Origin: CALIZF01 sp046292445
Lineage (GTDB): Bacteria; Pseudomonadota; Alphaproteobacteria; Rhodobacterales; Rhodobacteraceae
NCBI GenBank assembly: GCA_046292445.1
Contig: JBKBQT010000008.1
Span: forward strand, 73,675-137,674
DNA: 64,000 nucleotides
Direction of reading: 5' to 3'
Shown piece after piece: positions 57,805 through 64,000 of the stretch (positions are counted from its first letter, which is position 1; every line of letters begins with the position of its first letter). A program made the position numbers and the translations under genes. Under the pieces are notes generated by a model. It was not told where the DNA came from. It saw nothing but the letters and a program-made list of their open reading frames with translations, and made no database searches.

Positions 57805-58338
57805 TCAGTTGCCGCCGCCGTGGTGCCGGCCGCCGCGCCCCTCGCCCGACCGGTCGGGCTTGCCGCGGGCCCGCATCGCGGCGCGCGCCGCCTCGGCCTC
57901 GGCCCGGGTGATCGCGCCGTCCCCGTCGGCGTCGAGCCGGTCGAACATCATCGTCAGCGAGGGCGCGCCGGCCCGGTCGGCGGCCGTCATCACCTCGGCC
58001 GCCGAAAGCCGCCCGTCGCCGTCCGCATCGGCGCGGTCGAACATCGCACCGGCCGCCCGTTCGGCCCGTGCCGCAGCCTCGGTCCGGGCGAAGGCGATCG
58101 CTTCGTCCCGCGATACGAAACCGTCGCCGTCCGCATCGAGCGCAGCGATCCGTTCCGCGCGATGGTTCGCGATCTCTTCCCGCGTGATCCGGCCGTCGCC
58201 GTTGGCATCGAACCGTTCGAAAAGGCCGTCCAGCATGCCCGGGCCGCGCCCGTGGTCGCGGGCGAAGGCGGGTGCGGCGGCCGCGGCGATCAGCAACGCC
58301 CCCAAGGCGATGGTGCCGAATCTGGTCGATCCCTGCAT
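57805..58338 (-). CDS. exported four-EF-hand calcium-binding protein
   Basis: A 177-residue protein with a signal peptide (GTIALGALLIAAAAAPAFA) and four EF-hand loops: DANGDGRITREE, DADGDGFVSRDE, DADGDGRLSAAE and DADGDGAITRAE. All four have Asp/Asn at positions 1, 3 and 5 and Glu at 12, so calcium binding should be intact. The last 20 residues are Gly/His/Arg-rich and could bind another metal. A CAGGAGA site precedes the start at 58338. It lies 75 bp upstream of the ECF sigma gene on the same strand, so it may belong to that stress unit. Confidence 0.88.
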   Translation of the reverse strand: MQGSTRFGTIALGALLIAAAAAPAFARDHGRGPGMLDGLFERFDANGDGRITREEIANHRAERIAALDADGDGFVSRDEAIAFARTEAAARAERAAGAMFDRADADGDGRLSAAEVMTAADRAGAPSLTMMFDRLDADGDGAITRAEAEAARAAMRARGKPDRSGEGRGGRHHGGGN

Positions 58339-58546
58339 GTCGAAGTCTCCTGTCGGTCCCGTGGCGCGCTGGCCTGTCCTGCGCATCCTGACCGGTTGAA
58401 CGGCGAGGGCGGCCGGTTCCGTCGCCACCATCACGCGATTGCGACATGGGGACGCAAGGCACCCTGCCGCCTTCCGGGCGCCGCGGGGGCGCATACATTG
58501 CGGGGGTCGCGCCGCTTGCGGCTGCCCCTGCCGCCAGAGAGATGCC

Positions 58547-58990
58547 ATGCCCTTACCGACACACGGCCCCGATGCCCCCGACGCCGAAGTCCCGGACGCC
58601 GAAGTCCCGGACGCCGAAATGGCCGAGCGCCCGCTGTTCCCCGCGATCCTGCGGGGCTGGCGCCGGCGCTGTCCGAATTGCGGCGCCGGCCCGCTTCTGA
58701 GCGGCTATCTGCGTGTGCGCGACCGCTGCCCGGTCTGTGGCGAGGCGCTTCACCACCAGCGGGCCGATGACGGGCCGGCTTACCTGACGATCCTGATCGT
58801 CGGGCATGTCATGGCACCGGCGCTGCTGATCGCGTTCACCACATGGCGGCCCGATCCGCTGGTGCTGGCGGCGATCTTTGCCACCGGCACGGTGGCGCTG
58901 TCGCTGTTCCTGCTGCCGCGGCTCAAGGGTGTGATGGTGGCGGTGCAATGGGCCAAGCGGATGCACGGGTTCGGACTTGCGGCACCCTGA
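58547..58990 (+). CDS. DUF983 family membrane protein
   Basis: A 147-residue protein. After an N-terminal tail with three tandem PDAEV-like units (from a 15-bp DNA repeat), the conserved DUF983 part begins AILRGWRRRCPNCGAGPLL and continues RDRCPVCGEALHH: two CxxC pairs that could hold zinc. Two membrane helices follow (YLTILIVGHVMAPALLIAF and LVLAAIFATGTVALSLFLLP). The start is taken at 58547 after AGAGAG; a start at 58619, removing the repeats, is also possible. Function unknown. Confidence 0.87.
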   Translation: MPLPTHGPDAPDAEVPDAEVPDAEMAERPLFPAILRGWRRRCPNCGAGPLLSGYLRVRDRCPVCGEALHHQRADDGPAYLTILIVGHVMAPALLIAFTTWRPDPLVLAAIFATGTVALSLFLLPRLKGVMVAVQWAKRMHGFGLAAP

Positions 58991-59014
58991 CAGGCGCGCG
59001 ATGGTCGCCGCGTG

Positions 59015-59707
59015 ATGACAGCGCCCGATGCCGCCGACCAGCCGATCCGCCACGCCGCGACCGTGATCCTCGCGCGGCCTGTGCCCGGCGGGCATGCGGT
59101 GCTCATGGGCCAGCGCGGGGCGTCGGCGGCGTTCATGCCGTCGAAGTTCGTCTTTCCGGGCGGTGCGGTGGATGCCTGCGATGCCGGCGTGCCGCTCGCG
59201 GCGCCGTTGTCCGGCACCTGTGCGGCGCGGCTGTCCCTCGCGGCCGACTCGGTGGCGCCCGCGCCCGAAACGCTCGCCGCAACCGCGATCCGCGAGCTGT
59301 GGGAGGAGACGGGGCTGGCCCTCGCGCGCCCGGGCGCATGGCCTGTGCCCGCGCCGCCGCCCTGGGCAGCGCTGGCAGGCGCCGGGCGCCTGCCGGACGC
59401 CGGCCCGCTGCGATTCGTGTTCCGCGCCATCACGCCGCCCGGCCGCACCCGCCGGTTCGACGCGCGGTTCTTCCTCGCGGACGCCGGGGCGATCCTCGGC
59501 GATCCCGACGATTTCGGGCAGGCGGCGGACGAGCTGTCGCATCTGCGCTGGGTGCCGCTGGCCGAGGCGCGGGCGCTCGACCTGCCGTTCATCACCGAGA
59601 TCGTGCTGGCCGAAGTGGCGTATCTGCTGCGCGGCGGCGCGGACGCGGCGGGGGTGCCGTTTTTTGACAACACCACCGCCGCGCCGACCTTTCGCCGCCT
59701 GCGCTGA
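59015..59707 (+). CDS. NUDIX hydrolase
   Basis: A 230-residue protein with a Nudix fold. The Nudix box is spread in the family manner: FPGGAVD, then after a long insert (~45 residues) AIRELWEETGLAL supplying the Arg-Glu-x-x-Glu-Glu metal site. The N-terminal ATVILARPVPGGHAVLMGQR is typical. The long insert resembles the NUDT7/NUDT8/CoA-pyrophosphatase-like and NUDT19-like groups, but substrate is not certain. The start is ATG 59015, with a GTG codon 3 bp upstream. Convergent with the Pr6Pr gene, whose stop is 3 bp away. Confidence 0.88.
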   Translation: MTAPDAADQPIRHAATVILARPVPGGHAVLMGQRGASAAFMPSKFVFPGGAVDACDAGVPLAAPLSGTCAARLSLAADSVAPAPETLAATAIRELWEETGLALARPGAWPVPAPPPWAALAGAGRLPDAGPLRFVFRAITPPGRTRRFDARFFLADAGAILGDPDDFGQAADELSHLRWVPLAEARALDLPFITEIVLAEVAYLLRGGADAAGVPFFDNTTAAPTFRRLR

Positions 59708-59710
59708 CGC

Positions 59711-60304
59711 TCAGCGGCGCAGCCGCGACAGCGCCACGAGGCCGAGGCCCCCCGCCACGAAGGCTGCCGCCATTCCCGCCACCCGGACCGCGACGCCGCC
59801 ATATCCCAGGGCGCCGGCATCGAGGAACGGATAAGGGTAGAACCCGGTCGCCGCGCCGCGGACCAGCGCATAGGCGCAATAGACCAAGGGCCAGATGGCC
59901 CAATGTGCCGCCGCCCGCCACGGCAGCGGGGTGGCCGGCGCATGGGCCCACCACCAGAGCGCGACCAGCACCGGCATCGCGGTATGCAGCCCTTGGTCGG
60001 CCCACCACGCCAGCCCGTCGAGCACCCGCAGGTCGGCCAGCAGCAGGTGATAGACCACCCCGACCAGCCCGATCCAAGCCACCAGCCCGCCGGCGCGGAC
60101 CGCCCCCACACGGCCGCCCGCCGCGATGGCGACGAAATGCGCGGTCACGAGCGCGTTGGTCAGGATGGTGAAATACCCCGCCAGCCGCCAGAGCACCGAC
60201 AGCGCGGTCCCGAAGGGCGGGATTGCGGCCAAGACCGCGGCCTGCGCGGCAAGCGCGGCGATCCCGACCGCGGCGATGGCGCCCGCTGCGATCCGTCCGC
60301 TCAT
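59711..60304 (-). CDS. Pr6Pr family membrane protein
   Basis: A 197-residue integral membrane protein with six helices that fits the Pr6Pr/FAR-17a-AIG1-like family. The pattern includes LSVLWRLAGYFTILTNALV after helix 2, VVYHLLLADLR, an invariant-looking HTAMPVLVALWWWAHAP, and the terminal FYPYPFLDAG segment. Function unknown in bacteria; eukaryotic relatives are fatty-acid hydroxy-ester hydrolases, where a Thr and a His are catalytic, but I cannot confirm them here. The start at 60304 has a long G run as ribosome-binding site. Divergent from recO. Confidence 0.83.
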   Translation of the reverse strand: MSGRIAAGAIAAVGIAALAAQAAVLAAIPPFGTALSVLWRLAGYFTILTNALVTAHFVAIAAGGRVGAVRAGGLVAWIGLVGVVYHLLLADLRVLDGLAWWADQGLHTAMPVLVALWWWAHAPATPLPWRAAAHWAIWPLVYCAYALVRGAATGFYPYPFLDAGALGYGGVAVRVAGMAAAFVAGGLGLVALSRLRR

Positions 60305-60444
60305 CTCGATCCCCCCCGCCCCACCCGCGCCCATGGCACGATGCCCCTGCGCCGAGGTCAAGCCGGAACCGTGCGGATCGCGGCATCGCGCGGCGGGCGT
60401 AGCCGCCCCTTGACGGCGCGGCCGCGCCCGCCATCCTGCCGGGC

Positions 60445-61170
60445 ATGGACTGGCGTGGTGAAGGCATCCTGCTGTCGGCCCGCCCGCATGGCGAGGCGGC
60501 GGCGATCATCGAGGTGTTCACCGAAGGGCTCGGCCGCCATGCCGGGATCGTCCCCGGAGGCGCCGGGCGGCGCATGGCGGGCGTGCTGCAACCGGGCGCG
60601 CAGATCGCCCTCGCCTGGCGGGCGCGGACGGATGCGCAGCTTGGCACCTTCACGGTCGAGCCGCTGCGCCCCCGCGCGCCGGCGCTCCTGCACGACGCGC
60701 GCGCCCTTGCCGCGTTGTCCTCGGCCTGCGCGCTGGCGCAGCGCGCCCTGCCCGAGCGCGCGGCGCATCCCGGCCTCTACCGCGCAACGCTCGTGCTGCT
60801 CGATGCGCTGGCCGAGTTGCCCGACTGGCCGATCCTCTATCTGCACTGGGAACTGCGCCTGCTGGCCGACCTCGGCTTTGCGCTCGATCTCGACACCTGC
60901 GCGGTCAGCGGCGCGGCGGAGGGGCTGGCCTATGTCAGCCCGCGCACCGGCCGCGCGGTGACCGCCGCGGCGGCCGGACGATGGGCGGACCGCCTGATGC
61001 CCCTTCCGGCCTGCCTGACGCGGGCGGGCGGCCCCGTGAACGGGGCCAGCCTTGCGCAGGGCATGGCGCTGACCGGCCATTTCCTTACCCGCGCGCTTGT
61101 TCCCGACAGCACCGCCCGGCCGCTGCCCGAGGCGCGCGCGCGGCTGGCTGCCGCACTCGCCCGCGGCTGA
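60445..61170 (+). CDS. recO: DNA repair protein RecO
   Basis: A 241-residue RecO protein. The N-terminal OB fold begins MDWRGEGILLSARPHGEAAA with EVFTEGLGRHAGIVPGG, followed by a helical domain with LYRATLVLLDALAE and LHWELRLLADLGFALDLDTC. It binds single-stranded DNA and SSB and, with RecF and RecR (both in this window), loads RecA at gaps. The C-terminal zinc cysteines of some RecO proteins are not complete here. An adjacent era gene, common elsewhere, is absent; the gene is divergent from Pr6Pr. Confidence 0.93.
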   Translation: MDWRGEGILLSARPHGEAAAIIEVFTEGLGRHAGIVPGGAGRRMAGVLQPGAQIALAWRARTDAQLGTFTVEPLRPRAPALLHDARALAALSSACALAQRALPERAAHPGLYRATLVLLDALAELPDWPILYLHWELRLLADLGFALDLDTCAVSGAAEGLAYVSPRTGRAVTAAAAGRWADRLMPLPACLTRAGGPVNGASLAQGMALTGHFLTRALVPDSTARPLPEARARLAAALARG

Positions 61171-61257
61171 CCTGCAGGATGCGACACGGCGCCGTCGCGG
61201 GCGGAACAGACGCCGCCGGGCGGCGGCGCGACGCTATGCCACGCGCGGCAGGCAGCC

Positions 61258-62478
61258 ATGGTCGATCGTCCCCTCATCGTCTCGCATATCCCCGCTCCCG
61301 GCGCGCATGCCTTCGCGCTGCTCTCGGGGCTCGAGGCCGGGGTGCGCGGCATGCTTGTCTCGGTGATGCCGCTCGAGATGTATCGGGCCTTCGGCGATGC
61401 CGGCACGGTGTCGGGCCTCTACTTCGCGATCGGCTGCCTCTCGATGCTCGCCGGCCTTTTCGTGCCCTGGGTGACGACGCGGCTCCCGCGCCGCTGGACC
61501 TACACGGCGGGTTGCGTGCTGTTCCTCGTCGGACAGAGCTTCGGCATCCTTGGCGGACCGCTGATCGCGGTCGCGGCGGCCTGCAATGCGGTGGCGACGG
61601 TGACGGTGTTCATCTGCCTGAACGCCTATGTGCTCGACTACATCGGCAAGACGCAGCTCGGGCGGACCGAATCGCTGCGCATGTTCTATGCCGCGACATC
61701 CTGGACGGCCGGGCCGATCCTCGGCGTTCTCGCGCTCGAATTCTGGCGCCCGCTGCCTTTCCTGATGGCGGGCGGCATAACGCTTGTGCTGATCGCCACG
61801 TTCTGGGTGCTGCGGCTCGGCAACGGCAAGGCGATCGCACGGGCGCGGGGACCGGCGCCGAACCCGCTGGCCTATCTTGCGCGCTTCGCCGCGCAGCCCC
61901 GCCTGATCCAGGGCTGGATCTTTGCCGTCATCCGGTCGTCGGGCTGGTGGGTCTTCGTGGTGTTCCTGCCGATCTTCGCGATCGAGGCGGGGCTTGGCGA
62001 CAAGGTCGGCGGGATCACGCTCTCGCTGGCCTCGGGGATGATGTTCCTGACGCCCGTCATGCTGCGCTGGATGCAGGCGCGGTCGATCCGCCATGCGGTC
62101 CGGGTCGGCTTCATGGCCGCCGCGGCCGCCTTTGTCGCCGCTGCGCTCCTGTCGCCCTGGCCCTGGGCAGCGGTGGCGGTTCTGCTGGCGGGGACATTCT
62201 TTCTCATCCTGCTCGATGCCTGCGGCGGGCTGCCCTTCCTGCTCGCAGTCAAGCCGTCGGAGCGGACCGAGATGGCGGCGGTCTATTCGAGCTTTCGCGA
62301 CGTGTCGGGGATCGTGACGCCGGGTCTGGCCTGGCTGATCCTGCTGGTGGCGCCGCTGCCGGCGCTGTTCGGCGCGATGGGGCTGCTGCTGCTGGGCTGC
62401 TGGGGACTGGCCGCGTCGATCCCCGCCCGCCTCGGCACCCCGCGCCCGTCGCACGGGCGGCCTTTGCCGGCCGAATGA
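61258..62478 (+). CDS. MFS transporter
   Basis: A 406-residue inner membrane protein with 11-12 predicted helices of the major facilitator superfamily. A soluble N-terminal segment of ~30 residues precedes GVRGMLVSVMPLEMYRAFG; the loop between helices 2 and 3 reads WVTTRLPRRWTY. The middle loop is short (GNGKAIARARGPAPNPL). The second half has VKPSERTEMAAVYSSFRDVSG. Substrate not deducible. The start at 61258 follows a GGCAGGCAGCC region with no strong site. It stands alone between recO and recR (convergent with recR, 6 bp apart). Confidence 0.88.
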   Translation: MVDRPLIVSHIPAPGAHAFALLSGLEAGVRGMLVSVMPLEMYRAFGDAGTVSGLYFAIGCLSMLAGLFVPWVTTRLPRRWTYTAGCVLFLVGQSFGILGGPLIAVAAACNAVATVTVFICLNAYVLDYIGKTQLGRTESLRMFYAATSWTAGPILGVLALEFWRPLPFLMAGGITLVLIATFWVLRLGNGKAIARARGPAPNPLAYLARFAAQPRLIQGWIFAVIRSSGWWVFVVFLPIFAIEAGLGDKVGGITLSLASGMMFLTPVMLRWMQARSIRHAVRVGFMAAAAAFVAAALLSPWPWAAVAVLLAGTFFLILLDACGGLPFLLAVKPSERTEMAAVYSSFRDVSGIVTPGLAWLILLVAPLPALFGAMGLLLLGCWGLAASIPARLGTPRPSHGRPLPAE

Positions 62479-62484
62479 CCGCCC

Positions 62485-63084
62485 TCAGAACCGCCGCCGC
62501 GCCCGCATCGCGGCACCGATCGTGCCATCGTCGAGATAGTCGAGCTCGCCGCCGATCGGCACGCCCTGCGCCAGAGAGGTGACGGCGACGCCGGTCGGGG
62601 CCAGCGCCTCGGCGATGTAATGGGCGGTGGTCTGGCCATCCACGGTCGTGCCGAGCGCGAGGATCACCTCGCCCACCCGTTCGGCGGCGATCCGCGCCAC
62701 CAGCGCGGGGATGCGCAGGTCGTCCGGCCCGACCGCGTCGAGCGCCGACAGCGTGCCGCCGAGCACATGATACCGTCCCCGGAACGCGCCCGCCCGTTCC
62801 ATCGCCCAGAGGTCGGCCACATCCTCGACCACGCAGATCGCGCCCGTTGCGCGGCCCGGATCGGCGCAGATCGCGCAGGGGTCGGTGGTGTCGATGGCAC
62901 CGCAGATGCTACAGTCGCGGGCGCTGGCGGCCACGCGCCGCAGCGCCTCGGCCAGCGGTTCCATGGCCTGCGCGCGGCGCGAGAGCAGATGCAGCACGGC
63001 CCGCCGCGCCGAGCGCGGTCCGAGGCCGGGCAGCCGCGCCATCAGCGCGATCAGCGCCTCGATCTCGCGCGTGGCCTCGGCCAC
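62485..63084 (-). CDS. recR: recombination protein RecR
   Basis: A 199-residue RecR protein. The N-terminal helix-hairpin-helix is LMARLPGLGPRSARRAVLHL, the zinc finger CSICGAIDTTDPCAIC near residue 57, and the TOPRIM domain has ICVVEDVADLWAMERAG and VILALGTTVDGQTTAHYIAE. It forms a ring clamp and works with RecF and RecO in gap repair. The start is 1 bp after the stop of the YbaB gene, so dnaX-ybaB-recR form the standard operon. Confidence 0.97.
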   Translation of the reverse strand: MAEATREIEALIALMARLPGLGPRSARRAVLHLLSRRAQAMEPLAEALRRVAASARDCSICGAIDTTDPCAICADPGRATGAICVVEDVADLWAMERAGAFRGRYHVLGGTLSALDAVGPDDLRIPALVARIAAERVGEVILALGTTVDGQTTAHYIAEALAPTGVAVTSLAQGVPIGGELDYLDDGTIGAAMRARRRF

Positions 63085-63085
63085 A

Positions 63086-63439
63086 TCAGAACGGCAGCTT
63101 GACGCCCGGCGGCAGGCCGAGCGCCTCGGTCAGCCGCCCGAGTTCGGCCGCCGCATGTTCCGATGCCCGTGCCTGCGCATCCTTGATCGCCGCGATGATG
63201 AGATCCTCGACCACTTCCTTGTCCTCGGCGGAAAAGATCGACGGATCGATCGTCAGCCCGGTCAGTTCGCCCTTGCCGGTCACGATCGCCCGGACGAGCC
63301 CTGCCCCCGCCTCGCCCTGGACCGGCGTGCGGGCGAGCGTTTCCTGCATCTCGGCCATCTTCGCCTGCATGTCCTGCGCGGCCTTCATCATCTTGGCCAT
63401 GTCGCCCAGACCGCCGAGCCCGCCCAATCCCTTCAGCAT
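63086..63439 (-). CDS. YbaB/EbfC-family nucleoid-associated protein
   Basis: A 117-residue DNA-binding protein. The N-terminus is rich in Gly-Leu-Gly repeats (GLGGLGGLGDMAKMMKAAQ), followed by the helix MQAKMAEMQETLA and the strand region VRAIVTGKGELTGLTIDPSIF, and DKEVVEDLIIAAIKDAQ. Dimers would bind DNA as tweezers. It sits between dnaX and recR, the conserved place for this gene. The start at 63439 has a GGAGGA site. Confidence 0.94.
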   Translation of the reverse strand: MLKGLGGLGGLGDMAKMMKAAQDMQAKMAEMQETLARTPVQGEAGAGLVRAIVTGKGELTGLTIDPSIFSAEDKEVVEDLIIAAIKDAQARASEHAAAELGRLTEALGLPPGVKLPF

Positions 63440-63493
63440 CGCATCCTCCGTGTCACCCGCCCGCAGATACGCGCCCGGCCCCGCGGCGGCAAG

Positions 63494-64000
63494 TCATCCC
63501 GCCTCGAAGGGATCCCATTCGTCCTCGACCGCCGGCAGCGCCTCGGCCGCCGCCTCGGCCGCGCGGGCTTCGGGGCTGCGGACGGCCGCTATGCGCGCGC
63601 CGGGAAAGGCGGCGAGCACGGCCTGCACCAGCGGGTTGGACGCCGCTTCGGACAGGGCGGCGGCATCCTGCGCCGCGCGCGCCTCGGCCAGCGTCGGCGC
63701 ACCGCCCGCCGCGACGACCGACAGGCCCCAGCGCGCGCCCGTCCAGCCCTGAAGCCGCGCCCCGAGCCGCGCGGCAAGGTCGGGCGCGGCGCCGGGGGCC
63801 GGTTCGAACTCGATCCGGCCGGGCTGGTAGCGGACAAGGCGCAGGCCGCGTTCCACCTCGATCAGCAGGGCGATGTCGCGCTTCTCGCGGATGAGATCCA
63901 CCACGCCGTCAAAGGTTGCCGGCAGCGGCCGGCCGTCGAGTGCCGGGGCGGCCGCGGTGCCGCCCGGGCCGGGCCGGGGCGCCGCGGCGCGCGGGCCGGG
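63494..64000 (-). CDS. dnaX: DNA polymerase III subunit tau/gamma, C-terminal part (partial)
   Basis: An open frame enters at the right edge of the window and runs 168 codons to a stop at 63494. The visible part starts with a Gly/Pro/Ala/Arg-rich linker, then FDGVVDLIREKRDIALL, VERGLRLVRYQPGRIEF and a C-terminal acidic EDEWDPFEAG: the pattern of the tau C-terminal domain that contacts the polymerase alpha subunit. The ATPase domains lie outside the window. Identification rests on this domain and on the following ybaB-recR genes. No frameshift signal for gamma can be judged from this part. Confidence 0.88.
   Translation of the reverse strand, partial: PGPRAAAPRPGPGGTAAAPALDGRPLPATFDGVVDLIREKRDIALLIEVERGLRLVRYQPGRIEFEPAPGAAPDLAARLGARLQGWTGARWGLSVVAAGGAPTLAEARAAQDAAALSEAASNPLVQAVLAAFPGARIAAVRSPEARAAEAAAEALPAVEDEWDPFEAG

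Noticed and set aside
54771..57911. Plus-strand open frame of over 1000 codons
   Set aside because: It lies out of frame over the PleD-like gene and antisense to the sigma operon; composition is Arg/Ala/Pro-rich without motifs.

Overview
The window comes from the chromosome of a very GC-rich alphaproteobacterium, almost certainly a member of the Rhodobacterales (Rhodobacter/Paracoccus relatives). The evidence is the gene order around dnaN-dnaA-rpsT-enoyl-CoA hydratase-mutM-ubiE-ubiB, a hemD-Mic60-hemY cluster, alphaproteobacterial DUF families (DUF6525, DUF1826, DUF2853, DUF3572, DUF983), a VPLPA-type C-terminal sorting signal, and an intergenic GAGTATTT...TGAAG element. There is no rRNA, CRISPR array, prophage or insertion sequence. 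Most of the window is core chromosome, with tightly overlapping genes (ATGA, GTGA or TGATG junctions).

Left part (1-15.3 kb): the 3' end of an unidentified gene, a short stand-alone Hen1-type RNA methyltransferase, a small zinc-finger protein, an aldehyde dehydrogenase, a secreted repeat protein with a VPLPA C-terminus, and a 1-Cys peroxiredoxin. A metal-homeostasis block on the minus strand follows: a TroABCD-type metal ABC transporter behind a promoter overlapped by a Fur/Mur-like box, then a separate CobW GTPase-DUF1826-DUF6525 operon behind a promoter overlapped by a Zur-like box. Malonyl-CoA synthetase, quinone oxidoreductase and a luciferase-like monooxygenase follow, with a run of 29 G in the gap between the last two.

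Replication and housekeeping part (15.3-42.2 kb): gyrB, recF, dnaN, dnaA, rpsT, enoyl-CoA hydratase and mutM on the minus strand. Then ubiE and ubiB, the cobS/phosphatase pair, ahcY, a methyltransferase and DUF2853. The tsaD-gpsA-YciI-EVE operon is divergent from hemD-Mic60-hemY, which is followed by tRNA-Thr(CGT), a decayed acyl-CoA synthetase, purU, the dapF-mtaB operon and tRNA-Lys(TTT).

Accessory metabolism and signalling part (42.2-58.4 kb): a Tat-exported amidohydrolase coupled to an outer-membrane-like protein; a polyamine-type ABC transporter operon ending in an aldehyde dehydrogenase; an H-NOX-like protein that appears to lack the canonical heme ligands, in an operon with an HNOBA-GGDEF diguanylate cyclase; a non-pyrrolysine MttB homologue; a HAD phosphatase; DUF3572; a PleD-like response regulator; and an ECF sigma/anti-sigma/periplasmic sensor operon next to an EF-hand protein.

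Right end (58.5-64 kb): DUF983, NUDIX, a Pr6Pr membrane protein, recO, an MFS transporter and the dnaX-YbaB-recR operon (dnaX cut by the window end). The most unusual items are the ligand-less H-NOX paired with a cyclase, the two metal permeases each carrying a C-terminal winged-helix tail, the short Hen1, the G29 tract, and the repeated intergenic GAGTATTT element.
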